Assembly: GCF_001302565.1 (NCBI RefSeq)
Contig: NZ_CP012750.1
Location: 1,550,001-1,614,000, forward strand
Reading direction: 5' to 3'
DNA from: Glutamicibacter halophytocola
Lineage (GTDB): Bacteria > Actinomycetota > Actinomycetes > Actinomycetales > Micrococcaceae
Length of the DNA stretch: 64,000 bases
A model generated the notes under the pieces. The model saw only the letters and a list, made by a program, of their open reading frames with translations, did not search any database and was not told where the DNA came from. Every line of letters starts with the position of its first letter. The first letter of the stretch is position 1. Position numbers and translations under genes: made by a program. Below are positions 1-7,776 of this stretch, in pieces.

Positions 1-36
1 TTCGGTTGACGTTTCAGAAGGCACGAGGATCTCCAT
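1..36 (-). CDS. Possible 5' end of a gene cut by the window edge (PntA/alanine dehydrogenase-like N-terminus)
   Basis: Only twelve codons are visible, reading leftward from an ATG at 36-34 (MEILVPSETSTE). The opening resembles the 'M-x-I-x-V-P-x-E-T' start of NAD(P) transhydrogenase alpha subunits and alanine dehydrogenases. No stop occurs before the edge. No good ribosome-binding site is visible upstream, so the start could be leaderless or the frame could be chance. The function is a guess from a very short stretch. Confidence 0.3.
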   Translation of the reverse strand, partial: MEILVPSETSTE

Positions 37-114
37 CGACAGTGATACTTTGCTCTATCCCAGAGTAGACCTAACCCCCCTAGGGTCAGAAATCCATAAC
101 TGGGTTAACGGTCA

Positions 115-1959
115 TTAACTTGAGATGGCTGGAGAATTCGTCATCTGGACGTCGGCGAAGCATTCGTTGAGCATCGGAGATGGCGGATAGAAGGTGACAT
201 TTCCGTTAAATGCCAGCGCAGAGATTGGAAATACCAGCGGCAGCAGGGGGAGGTCCTCGTCCAGCGTTTTCAAGATGCTCGCGTAGGCTGCGGTGCGTTC
301 TTCGCCCGACGGGATCGATCGAGCGAGCATGATTTGTGAGTCAAGTAACGTGGACTTGTATCCGAACTCATTGCCCTTGTTGGCCAAGATGCCCGAAAGG
401 AAGTCGTCGGCTGACCGGTAGCCGCCAGAAAAACCGAGCAGGTGCAGCCCGTTGAACTCGCTTGACAGGACAGTTTTGGCATAGCCGTCGGTCCAGGCGA
501 TGGGACGGGGCTTGATCCGGATGCCCGCCTGGGCGAGATCTTCAGCGATTTGCGCGAAGGTGCGTTCAGGCAGCGGCAAGTAGTTGCGCGAGACCCGCAG
601 CGGGTAGGCGAACTCGATTTCCTCGCCCTTGTAGCCAATCCCGGCCAGCAGCTCCTTGGCCAAGGCCACATCATGAGTTGCGGTGTCCTCTGGGTTCGGA
701 ATGCTCAGTGATGGAGGCAGGATGGTTGCCGCATATTTGGAGCCCTGGATGAACAACTTGTCGGCCAGTGAGCTTCGGTTCACTGCGTGGGCTATTGCAT
801 GGCGGAATTCTGGCTTGGCCAGCCAATGGTTGCGCTGGTCCATCCCGAGATACAGCACGGAAAAAGGGTCACGCTGCACGACGACCTTGGCGCTTCGCAC
901 CAGGGTGCGCATGGTGTCCACCGAAACCATGTCAAAACCGTCAATCTCATCGGCCAGCAGGGCGCCTTCTCGATTATAGGGAGAGGGAATGGAAGAGACG
1001 AGAACGACTTCAGGATGCTGCTTGTTGTCGGTCAAGCGTGCCTGATTCCAGTAATCGGCAAAAATCTCCAGCCGGACAACGTCATTTTCGAGGGAAACGA
1101 ATTTATAAGGACCGGTGCCCATGGGCTTGGCAGTCAACGATTGCGCAGGGTTGTCCTTGGGGCCTCCGGTGAGCGCGCTCGGAGCGGCAATCGCCAAGCC
1201 CGGAAGCGTCAGGGCTTCAATCAGGCCCGGCAGCCGGCGCCGCAAGTTCAGGGTTACGACATAGGTATCAGTGGCCTTGATGGATCTGAAGTGGCTTGCA
1301 GAACCACCCTCGGATTTGCCTTTGAAAAGATCCGTGGTGAATTGCTTCTGCAGGTCGGCCAGTTCCTGGAGGCGCTGCTGCTCTGCTGCGAGTTCTTCAG
1401 GGGTGGCGTTCTCTTTTTCCTTGGCCGGGATTTCAAGATCCTTGGCCTTGGGCAGTGTGGGAATGTTGTTGTCGTAGTGGAATACGCCGAAGAAACCCTG
1501 CGTTGACTGTCTGCTCAGCGATGCCGGGAGCGATTCCCACCGCTTGAAGTTCGCAACTACCGCCTGGGCATTGAGTTCGGTGCCGTCATGAAAATGCACG
1601 CCTTGCCGCAAGGTGAAGGTGTAGGTCAGGCCGTCATTGCTTTCAGTCCAGGATTCGGCCAATCCAGCGACAGCTCCGCCGGTATCCGGATCAATATCGA
1701 TCAGCGTTTCATAGACCTGGCGCGTGATGCGGAAGGACTCGTTGTCGGCCACAATGGCCGGATCGAGCTTGATGGGGGGAGCGGCGGCTGCCAATCTCAG
1801 GGTGCGAGGAGCCGGCTTGGCGGACGCGCTAGCTGCAGCGGTGCTTGAGGCCGTGCCCGCGGTGTTTCCAGTGCAAGCAGTTAATGCCAGCGCAGTTGTC
1901 GCTAATGTACCGGTCAGCACCGCGCGTCGAGATACGAAACCTAGTGGCAAATCGGGCAC
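115..1959 (-). CDS. ABC transporter substrate-binding lipoprotein, family 5 (peptide/nickel type)
   Basis: This is a 614-residue extracytoplasmic solute receptor that would deliver oligopeptides or related ligands to an ABC importer; no permease or ATPase gene is adjacent. The GTG start at 1959 gives an N-terminus with a twin-arginine-like SRRAVLTG and a lipobox ending LTAC at about residue 29, so a Tat- or Sec-exported lipoprotein is expected. Family hallmarks follow: LKPD-like ligand-domain sequence, an 'ESWTESNDGLTYTFTLRQGVHFHDG' type segment near residues 102-126 and an 'HAVNR' segment near 390. It is longer than the usual 500-550 residues because of a charged Glu/Gln/Lys-rich insert at about residues 175-215 that may form a coiled coil. 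An AGAGGAAG sequence lies about 13 bases before the GTG, a loose fit. The substrate cannot be told from sequence. Confidence 0.88.
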   Translation of the reverse strand: MPDLPLGFVSRRAVLTGTLATTALALTACTGNTAGTASSTAAASASAKPAPRTLRLAAAAPPIKLDPAIVADNESFRITRQVYETLIDIDPDTGGAVAGLAESWTESNDGLTYTFTLRQGVHFHDGTELNAQAVVANFKRWESLPASLSRQSTQGFFGVFHYDNNIPTLPKAKDLEIPAKEKENATPEELAAEQQRLQELADLQKQFTTDLFKGKSEGGSASHFRSIKATDTYVVTLNLRRRLPGLIEALTLPGLAIAAPSALTGGPKDNPAQSLTAKPMGTGPYKFVSLENDVVRLEIFADYWNQARLTDNKQHPEVVLVSSIPSPYNREGALLADEIDGFDMVSVDTMRTLVRSAKVVVQRDPFSVLYLGMDQRNHWLAKPEFRHAIAHAVNRSSLADKLFIQGSKYAATILPPSLSIPNPEDTATHDVALAKELLAGIGYKGEEIEFAYPLRVSRNYLPLPERTFAQIAEDLAQAGIRIKPRPIAWTDGYAKTVLSSEFNGLHLLGFSGGYRSADDFLSGILANKGNEFGYKSTLLDSQIMLARSIPSGEERTAAYASILKTLDEDLPLLPLVFPISALAFNGNVTFYPPSPMLNECFADVQMTNSPAISS

Positions 1960-2063
1960 TGGGATGGCTCATCTTCCTCTTAGCAAGCAGTTGGCAATTC
2001 CACGCACCACCAGAACCGGTGGTGATGTATTGGTATTTATCAAAGATAGCGCACCAAAGCTTT

Positions 2064-2091
2064 GGCCCCGGGGGCTGAAACTCCCGGGGCC
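2064..2091 (-). terminator. Hairpin downstream of the hydroxyacid dehydrogenase gene
   Basis: Eleven-base-pair stem (GGCCCCGGGGG with CTCCCGGGGCC, one G-U pair) around a CTGAAA loop, 20 bases after the stop of the minus-strand dehydrogenase gene. There is no clear U-tract on the minus strand, so termination may be incomplete or factor-assisted. It separates that gene from the downstream lipoprotein gene. Confidence 0.5.
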
Positions 2092-2110
2092 TGGAACTGT
2101 CGCCGAATCG

Positions 2111-3043
2111 TTAGCTACGATGCACTTGATTCTCGCCGGGCTGCCCGGCCGACCATGCGGCCAGCTGGCGGTGCAGCAGCTTGACCATGCGAGGGAAGAA
2201 AGCCGCCGTATTACCGCCATTGTGCGGAATAATCAGTGCGTTGGGGCATTTCCACAGCGGATGATCCTCGGGCAAAGGCTCCGGGTCGAAAACATCGGAG
2301 GCGACACAGAGGCGTCCGGACGCGACTTCGGCCACAAGGGCCTGGGTGTCGACCACCGGGCCACGCGCCACGTTGACAATAGTGGCGCCATCGGGGAGTT
2401 GTGCAAGCAGCTGTGCATCCACCAAGTGATGGGTGGAATTGTTCAATGGAACGATCAGGATCAGCACCTCGATCTTTGATGCATGAGTAGCAAGGTCGCT
2501 GACGGCGAGGATCTCGCCGTGGTCATCTGTGCGGGCCATGGAGCCAAAGCGCAGCAGATTGACCTCAAAAGGTTCCAGCCGCTTGCGGATCTCCTCGCCG
2601 ATACCCCCAACGCCAACAAGGCCCACGGTCCGATCGGCCAGTCCTGGCCACTGCTGCGGATTCCAGCGCGCGTCGCGCTGATCTCGGACGGCCTGCGGGA
2701 ATCCGCGCAGCGAGGCGATTGCCAAGCCGATGGCCATCTCTGCTGTTGATGCCGCGTGGACACCTGCCGCGGTGTTGATATCTGCCCGATCGCCGATGAG
2801 TTCCACCATGCCGTCGTATCCGGTGGTCTGCGTCTGCACGATTTTCAGGTTCGGTGCTTTGCGGACATTGCGCAAGGCCGCGGGGGCTGCCATATATGGC
2901 ATCACCGCGATCTCGATGTCTTCGAGGGGTACCTGCGGGTCGGTCTGTAGGTCCCAAAGCACGGGTTTGAGGTTTTCGGGCAAGGAACCGACGGCATCGA
3001 TGAGTTCTTGGCTTGGGAAAGAAATGGTTCTTTGGGCGCTCAT
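2111..3043 (-). CDS. D-2-hydroxyacid dehydrogenase (NAD-dependent, PGDH-like)
   Basis: A 310-residue cytosolic oxidoreductase that would interconvert a 2-keto acid and a D-2-hydroxy acid with NAD(P). The Rossmann glycine motif GVGGIG is at residues 144-149. The catalytic triad of the family is intact: Arg227 (NVARGPVVD), Glu255 (FDPEPLP) and His274 (IPHNGG). It has no C-terminal ACT domain, so it is not the biosynthetic SerA, which is encoded separately at 28.8 kb. The closest family types are glyoxylate/hydroxypyruvate reductases and phosphoglycerate dehydrogenase-like proteins. It stands alone on this strand, with tRNA genes divergent upstream. Confidence 0.88.
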   Translation of the reverse strand: MSAQRTISFPSQELIDAVGSLPENLKPVLWDLQTDPQVPLEDIEIAVMPYMAAPAALRNVRKAPNLKIVQTQTTGYDGMVELIGDRADINTAAGVHAASTAEMAIGLAIASLRGFPQAVRDQRDARWNPQQWPGLADRTVGLVGVGGIGEEIRKRLEPFEVNLLRFGSMARTDDHGEILAVSDLATHASKIEVLILIVPLNNSTHHLVDAQLLAQLPDGATIVNVARGPVVDTQALVAEVASGRLCVASDVFDPEPLPEDHPLWKCPNALIIPHNGGNTAAFFPRMVKLLHRQLAAWSAGQPGENQVHRS

Positions 3044-3134
3044 GGATTTACTCTACAAATGCCGCCAAGACTTGAGAAGTAACCCCTAGTCATATCCTGT
3101 AATGAAGGTCACCGCCCATCGGAGCCCATTGAAT

Positions 3135-3162
3135 TTGCGCTGGGGAATAAAGCTGGTAAAGT
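3135..3162 (+). promoter_or_regulatory. Possible promoter for the tRNA-Lys genes
   Basis: TTGCGC at 3135-3140 and TAAAGT at 3157-3162 with a 16-base spacer, about 54 bases before the first tRNA-Lys. It is a weak match to a housekeeping actinobacterial promoter, read by eye only. Confidence 0.3.
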
Positions 3163-3216
3163 TTTATCTCGTTGCGAAAGCGCGGAGCTCAAAAAGCTTC
3201 TAGAACATCGCAGCGG

Positions 3217-3292
3217 GCGCCTCTAGCTCAATTGGCAGAGCAAATGACTCTTAATCATTAGGTTCCGGGTTCAAGTCCCGGGGGGCGCACCA
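3217..3292 (+). tRNA. tRNA-Lys (CTT), copy 1, with encoded CCA
   Basis: Full cloverleaf: acceptor GCGCCTC pairs with GGGGCGC, the D arm contains GCTCAATTGGCAGAGC, the anticodon stem AATGA/TCATT encloses CTCTTAA with anticodon CTT, and the T arm is CCGGGTTCAAGTCCCGG. The discriminator A3289 is followed by an encoded CCA. It reads the Lys codon AAG, the common Lys codon in high-GC genomes. Confidence 0.97.
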
Positions 3293-3339
3293 ACATATTT
3301 CTTGGTTAAGCCGATAAGTGTGTTCAAAAAAATAAATAA

Positions 3340-3415
3340 GCGCCTCTAGCTCAATTGGCAGAGCAAATGACTCTTAATCATTAGGTTCCGGGTTCAAGTC
3401 CCGGGGGGCGCACCA
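3340..3415 (+). tRNA. tRNA-Lys (CTT), copy 2, with encoded CCA
   Basis: Identical over its full 76 bases to copy 1, including the encoded CCA. The 47-base spacer between copies 1 and 2 is AT-rich and has no clear promoter or terminator, so the two are probably co-transcribed. Confidence 0.97.
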
Positions 3416-3852
3416 AAATCAAGGTTCGAATAGTTGCCACCCATGGCAGCGGTTCGGGCCTTGTTTGCTTTCTTTTGAAGCGAACTTCTCCCACGCCCGC
3501 CGCCCTTGGCCTGGTGCTATTGCGCACAAGGGAATCCGCGGCATCCAATTCACTGCCGTGGCTGCGTCGAGGTGGCGGGACCTATCTGCTAATCGTTTAC
3601 CGGGATACCGCTTGCGAATAATCCTGGTTGGCGCTCCCGTTTCCGGGCATTCCCCGCAAGCCGTTGGCCCGCGGAAAAATTATTTGTGTCTTGGATTACT
3701 AATATCCGCGACGTTGGTCCAAAAAAGGCTTTGACCTGTTGTTTTACGTTAATTGACCAGGCAGGTGCCGATTTTTGATTTTGAGCAGTTTCTGTCTATG
3801 ATTATCTACGTTGCAAAGACGGGTTGTGAAAACGAACTAGTCAGAGCGATAT
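3416..3852. other. 437-base gap between tRNA-Lys copies 2 and 3; no gene supported
   Basis: The longest frame here (3465-3734, plus strand) encodes 89 residues of unrecognisable composition and lacks a convincing ribosome-binding site. A possible promoter for the third tRNA is TTGAGC at 3781-3786 with TATCTA at 3803-3808, 16 bases apart. I see no integrase or inverted repeats. Confidence 0.55.
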
Positions 3853-3925
3853 GCGCCTCTAGCTCAATTGGCAGAGCAAATGACTCTTAATCATTAGGTT
3901 CCGGGTTCAAGTCCCGGGGGGCGCA
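3853..3925 (+). tRNA. tRNA-Lys (CTT), copy 3, CCA not encoded
   Basis: The 73 tRNA bases are identical to copies 1 and 2, but the discriminator A3925 is followed by CAG instead of CCA, so this copy needs CCA addition by tRNA nucleotidyltransferase. An intrinsic terminator follows within 7 bases. Confidence 0.97.
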
Positions 3926-3931
3926 CAGTTG

Positions 3932-3962
3932 ATCCGATCTGATTCTTCAGATCGGATTTTTT
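3932..3962 (+). terminator. Intrinsic terminator after the tRNA-Lys cluster
   Basis: Perfect 11-base-pair stem ATCCGATCTGA / TCAGATCGGAT with a TTCT loop, followed by a run of T to 3962. It ends the tRNA transcript just before the peroxiredoxin gene. Confidence 0.9.
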
Positions 3963-3990
3963 GCATACCGCGATGAGAAGAGGTTCAGCT

Positions 3991-4482
3991 ATGAGTACTT
4001 CCGAAGCAACCGCACGCCTGGCTGTTGGCGACCAGGCTCCCGACTTCACCTTGAGTGATGCTGCCGGCAACGCGGTGGCACTGGCCGATTACCGCGGCCA
4101 GAAGACCATCATCTACTTCTACCCGGCCGCATCAACGCCTGGCTGCACCAAGCAGGCCTGCGATTTCCGCGATTCGCTGGAGTCGCTGAAGGCGTTGGGG
4201 TATCAAGTTCTGGGAATCTCGCCAGACAAGGTCTCCAAGCTCGAAAAGTTTGTCGCCAAGGAAGAGCTGAATTTCCCGCTGCTTTCCGACGAGGACCACG
4301 CAGTGGCTGAAGCCTATGGCGCTTGGGGTGAAAAGAAGAACTACGGCCGCGTTTACGAAGGGCTTATTCGTTCGACGATCGTCCTGGATGAACAGGGTGC
4401 GGTAACCCTGGCCCAGTACAACGTTCGTGCCACCGGACACGTTGCAAAGCTGCGCCGTGACTTGGGGATTGATCCAAAGTAG
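3991..4482 (+). CDS. bcp: Thioredoxin-dependent thiol peroxidase (bacterioferritin comigratory protein, Bcp/PrxQ)
   Basis: A 163-residue cytosolic peroxiredoxin that reduces hydrogen peroxide and organic hydroperoxides using thioredoxin. The peroxidatic Cys52 sits in the STPGCT motif and the resolving Cys57 follows five residues later (KQAC), the spacing of atypical 2-Cys BCP enzymes. The conserved APDFTL opening is at residues 16-21. The ATG at 3991 is chosen because GAAGAGG lies seven bases upstream; an in-frame start further upstream would run into the tRNA terminator and has no ribosome-binding site. The length fits the family (about 155-165). Confidence 0.93.
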   Translation: MSTSEATARLAVGDQAPDFTLSDAAGNAVALADYRGQKTIIYFYPAASTPGCTKQACDFRDSLESLKALGYQVLGISPDKVSKLEKFVAKEELNFPLLSDEDHAVAEAYGAWGEKKNYGRVYEGLIRSTIVLDEQGAVTLAQYNVRATGHVAKLRRDLGIDPK

Positions 4483-4492
4483 GTAGTGGTGG

Positions 4493-4513
4493 TGCCCGAT
4501 TTCATATCGGGCA
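4493..4513 (+). terminator. Hairpin after bcp
   Basis: TGCCCGAT / ATCGGGCA stem of eight pairs with a TTCAT loop, ten bases after the bcp stop. No T-run follows, so it is a weak terminator candidate. Confidence 0.4.
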
Positions 4514-4573
4514 GAACTTCCGTTACACTAAATGAGGTCGCCTTCAAGGATCGTGGTTCTTGGCGTCGCGCCA

Positions 4574-4655
<82 letters not shown>

Positions 4656-4661
4656 CCTGAT

Positions 4662-4698
4662 AACCCTGCGGTCCAAGCAATTGGACCGCAGGGTTTTT
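4662..4698 (+). terminator. Intrinsic terminator of tRNA-Leu
   Basis: Perfect 15-base-pair stem (AACCCTGCGGTCCAA with its complement at 4681-4695) with a GCAA tetraloop and trailing T residues, six bases after the tRNA. Confidence 0.93.
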
Positions 4699-4794
4699 GC
4701 ATGCCTCATGGCGTGCCAGTCAGGCGTAGTATCAAAGGACACGGACAGCGAATGATGGTGTCTCTGGACCGGGCAATGGCATGGGGAGGACGAT

Positions 4795-5352
4795 ATGGCA
4801 GTAGAGCGGTTGCCTACAACCTACGGGCTTGCTGAATCGGATCCAGAACAGGTACTGATTGACCGGCGGGGCGTTGCCCCTGAGGATCTGGCCCAGATCG
4901 AGCGGATCATGGCCGAGATGGGCCGCATGCGGCAGGTTGAGCGCAAGATCATGCGCAGCTCGCAGCGCTACATGCAGTTGAACGAGACCGACATGCGCGC
5001 GCTTCGCCAATTGATTGCCGCAAAGAATGCCGGCAGGGTGACCACCCCCAGCGATTTGCGCGCTTATCTCGGGATCTCCAGCGCCTCCGTGACAAAAATG
5101 ATCGACCGGCTTGAAGCCAATGGGCACGTTCGGCGCAGCCAGCATCCGACGGACCGGCGTTCCCAGTGCATCGAGGTCACCGAGCAGACGCATCTGGCCG
5201 CGCGCGAGCAAATGGGGCGGCACCATGCCAAGCGCTTCGATGTGGCCAATTCCCTGACCCCCGAAGAGCGCGAGGTAGTGATCCGCTTCCTGGCGCAGAC
5301 TACTGATGCCCTGGAGTGGAGCCTGGAGAAGTCAAGCCCCCAGGAGTCCTAG
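4795..5352 (+). CDS. MarR-family transcriptional regulator
   Basis: A 185-residue winged-helix DNA-binding protein, expected to act as a dimer. The recognition-helix region 'TPSDLRAYLGISSASVTKMIDRLEANG' lies at about residues 83-109 and the wing 'HPTDRRSQCIEVTEQ' at about 116-130, with its conserved D-R-R. The N-terminal 40 residues are an extension beyond the core fold. GGGGAGG sits ten bases before the ATG. It is convergent with the DUF2867-like gene, and a 16-base hairpin (5348-5363) spans both stop codons. The target is unknown; closeness to the carotenoid region suggests, but does not show, a link with membrane or oxidative stress. Confidence 0.85.
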   Translation: MAVERLPTTYGLAESDPEQVLIDRRGVAPEDLAQIERIMAEMGRMRQVERKIMRSSQRYMQLNETDMRALRQLIAAKNAGRVTTPSDLRAYLGISSASVTKMIDRLEANGHVRRSQHPTDRRSQCIEVTEQTHLAAREQMGRHHAKRFDVANSLTPEEREVVIRFLAQTTDALEWSLEKSSPQES

Positions 5353-5358
5353 CCGCCG

Positions 5359-6831
5359 CTAGGGCCGGGGATCGCTCCGTGCTTGTTCTGCGTCCTTCGC
5401 GATGTTGGCGATGGTCGCCGGGAAGATGACTCCGTGGAACGGGTAGACGGCCCACCAGTAGCAGCGTCCCCACAGGCCGCGCGGGAAGAACACCGCCCGC
5501 TGGATGAGCTCCGTCTTCCCGTTGGCTTGCCGGCCAATGGAGTATTCAAGCCAAGCTTGCCCCGGCACGCGCATTTCCGCCCGCAAGCGCAGCAACCGGT
5601 CCTTCTCCAGCGCCTCGACGCGCCACCAGTCCACCACATCGCCCAGGGCCAGGGTGCTGTTCGAGCGGCGGCCGCGGCGCGAGCCCACGCCGCCGGCCAG
5701 CTTGTCCATCAGTCCGCGCAGCCTCCAAAGCGTCGGGAAGGCGAAGTATGGCGAATCGCCGCCGAGCCGCTGCACTACCTTGAATAGCGCCTGCTCGGTG
5801 GCCGTGGTGGTGATCCTGCGCGTATCGGTGTAGCTTTTGCGCCCGGCCCATTGCGGATCCGAAGGCAAGGGCTCGGCCGGGGCCGAGATCGGATGGGCTG
5901 TTGCCCAGGTGGTTTCCACCGCGTCCGCATTGATCTTCTCCAGGGCCAAGTGCACCGCTCTGGGGTAGTCGCAGAGGCCTTGCTCAGGCGGCGGGATCAG
6001 ATCATCAATTTTTCGCGATTGCATCACGCAGTCGTGCTGCAAGGACGCGACCAGCGCCGAGGCCAGGGTGCGGGGCAGCGGCGTGACCAGATTAACCCAA
6101 TGCGAGGCCAGCCGCGGGGTCAGCAGCGGAAGCGCCCAGACCGCAGGTTCGCGCAGCCCTGCCACGCGGGCATAGATCTGCATCAGCTGGGCATAGCTGT
6201 AGGCTTGCGGGCCGCCGATGTCATAGGCGCCATGGACTGGCTGCTGAAGCTGCGCCGCGGCCACCAGGTAGTGCAGGGCATCGCGAATGGCTATGGGCTG
6301 GACCTGGTTGCGCACCCAGCGCGGTGCCGGCATCACTGGCAGCACATCGCTCAGGTGCCGGACCATCTCGAAGCTGGCGGATCCCGACCCGATCACCAGT
6401 CCCGCCTGCAGGACCAGCGTGTTCACCGAAGCGGACAGGATCTCTCCCACCGCAACGCGCGATTCCAGATGCTCGCTGAGCTTGCCCGAGGGGTGCAGTC
6501 CGGAGAGATAGACCACCTGGCCAACACCCTGCTGCAGTGCGGCTCGTGCCATGACGGAGGCGCAGTTCTTCTCCTGCTCGGCGAAATTGCGGCTTCCGGA
6601 CATGGAATGCACCAGGTAGTAGACGACCTCGGCTCCGTAGCAGAGCCGGGACACCGCCTCGAGGTCCGCCAGGTCTCCCTCGATGATTTCCACTTCGGCA
6701 TGCCAGGGAACGTCGCGCAAGCGCTGGGCATCGCGGGTGAAGACCTTGACCTGGTGCCCCTGGCTCAGCAGCCGCGGGACCAGCCGGCCCCCGATGTAGC
6801 CGGTGGCACCGGTGACGGCGATCCTGCTCAT
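5359..6831 (-). CDS. NAD(P)-binding SDR/NmrA-like protein with C-terminal DUF2867-type domain
   Basis: A 490-residue protein. Residues 1-300 form an atypical short-chain dehydrogenase fold with the nucleotide loop GATGYIGG at 7-14, 'EGDLAD' near 55-60 and 'YLVHSMSG' near 76-83. The C-terminal third (about 320-470, 'GGDSPYFAFPTLWRLRGLMDKLAGG', 'DWWRVEALE') matches the SRPBCC-like DUF2867 arrangement seen after such folds. The substrate is unknown. The ATG at 6831 overlaps the last codon of the upstream tspO-like gene, which implies translational coupling. The same frame stays open upstream inside tspO, but that extension is an antisense-type artefact with no start signal. Confidence 0.82.
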   Translation of the reverse strand: MSRIAVTGATGYIGGRLVPRLLSQGHQVKVFTRDAQRLRDVPWHAEVEIIEGDLADLEAVSRLCYGAEVVYYLVHSMSGSRNFAEQEKNCASVMARAALQQGVGQVVYLSGLHPSGKLSEHLESRVAVGEILSASVNTLVLQAGLVIGSGSASFEMVRHLSDVLPVMPAPRWVRNQVQPIAIRDALHYLVAAAQLQQPVHGAYDIGGPQAYSYAQLMQIYARVAGLREPAVWALPLLTPRLASHWVNLVTPLPRTLASALVASLQHDCVMQSRKIDDLIPPPEQGLCDYPRAVHLALEKINADAVETTWATAHPISAPAEPLPSDPQWAGRKSYTDTRRITTTATEQALFKVVQRLGGDSPYFAFPTLWRLRGLMDKLAGGVGSRRGRRSNSTLALGDVVDWWRVEALEKDRLLRLRAEMRVPGQAWLEYSIGRQANGKTELIQRAVFFPRGLWGRCYWWAVYPFHGVIFPATIANIAKDAEQARSDPRP

Positions 6832-7667
6832 CGCGTGCCCCCATTGCCACCCGATTTGCCGTGCCAGGCGATCGCGCCGGCTCCCGCCAAAACGGCTGCC
6901 GCGCAGCCAAGCGCCGCGAAGCCAACCAAGGCCGAGTCGTTGGCGCCGCTCAGGCGGCCAACCCCGATCCACGCCAGGCCCCAGCAGATGGCCACAGGGG
7001 CAAAGAGATTGCGTGCGTAGAAGCTGATGGCCAGGGCGATGAGGACGGCAACAACCAGGAGCGCGACGGCCAGCCCGGGGGCCCATGCGGCATCGCTGCC
7101 GAAGCCCAGCGACAAGAGCCACGCCGCGGTATTGGCGATGCTGGCCACGACCACCCATCCCAGATAGAGGCCGAAGGTCAGCCACATGATCCAGTACTCA
7201 AGACGCGAGGACGGCGTTCCGGCAAGCATGATTGCCATCATCCACGCCAGCACGGCGACGAGGGTGAAAATAATGGCAACGCTGAATCCCAGCCAGCCAA
7301 GCTGCACCACGCTGATCCAGGCCGCATTGAGCAATGCCGAGAGCATCGCCGGCCCGCGCAGGGACGCTGCCCAGGCCGAGCGCCGGCCCGAGGGCGTGAG
7401 CTGGAAAATGCCGTAGACCGCCAGGCCGGCGTAGATCACGCTCCAAATCGAAAAGGCGGGCCCTGCCGGCGCGAGCAATGTCGCGTCAGCGCTGAGATAG
7501 CCCCCGGCCACCTCCTGCACCGGGGTGCCGCCCAGCGCGCCGCTGCCGATAAAGGATACGGCGATGGCCGTGATCAGCGAGATGGCCGTGATCACCGGCC
7601 AGGTCCAGCTCGGATTGGCAGCAGGGCCTGCGCCCTGCCGCAGTGCGGGTTCATGTGATCGGCTCAT
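6828..7667 (-). CDS. TspO/MBR-family (tryptophan-rich sensory protein-like) membrane protein
   Basis: A 279-residue integral membrane protein with about eight to nine hydrophobic segments. TspO-type features are 'AFSIWSVIYAGLAVYGIFQL' near residues 71-90, 'NAAWISVVQLGW' near 113-124 and 'LGWVVVASIANTAAW' near 172-186. TspO proteins bind porphyrins and other ligands and modulate stress or pigment responses; this protein is longer than classical 160-residue TspO, as in many actinobacterial homologues. It is the first gene of a two-gene unit divergent from the crt operon. The ATG at 7667 lies within 50 bases of the operator-like palindromes. The ligand and role are inferred from family membership only. 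Confidence 0.78.
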   Translation of the reverse strand: MSRSHEPALRQGAGPAANPSWTWPVITAISLITAIAVSFIGSGALGGTPVQEVAGGYLSADATLLAPAGPAFSIWSVIYAGLAVYGIFQLTPSGRRSAWAASLRGPAMLSALLNAAWISVVQLGWLGFSVAIIFTLVAVLAWMMAIMLAGTPSSRLEYWIMWLTFGLYLGWVVVASIANTAAWLLSLGFGSDAAWAPGLAVALLVVAVLIALAISFYARNLFAPVAICWGLAWIGVGRLSGANDSALVGFAALGCAAAVLAGAGAIAWHGKSGGNGGTR

Positions 7668-7710
7668 GGGGCTGCTCCTGGGGTCGTGGAAACTTTTTTG
7701 GGAATCCGGC

Positions 7711-7750
7711 TCGACAAAACTATATAGTTAAACCATGATGTATCTAGATA
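7711..7750. promoter_or_regulatory. Divergent control region with two AT-rich palindromes, probable MarR operator
   Basis: AACTATATAGTT at 7718-7729 is a perfect 12-base palindrome, and TATCTAGATA at 7741-7750 is a perfect 10-base palindrome. Both lie between the leftward tspO-like gene and the rightward marR-crt operon. TATAGT inside the first palindrome could be a -10 element on either strand. In Corynebacterium glutamicum the MarR protein CrtR represses crtE from a similar intergenic site, so autorepression by the adjacent MarR gene is likely. Confidence 0.6.
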
Positions 7751-7776
7751 AGCTAAATATCAACCCAGCGAGATAA

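Noticed and set aside
3217..3925. Repeated 73-base units as a CRISPR-like array
   Set aside because: The repeats fold as tRNA-Lys and the spacing is irregular; they are tRNA genes.
6832..7185. N-terminal extension of the DUF2867-like gene by 118 residues
   Set aside because: It lies wholly inside the tspO-like gene in another frame, has no start signal and breaks the conserved position of the GATGYIGG loop.
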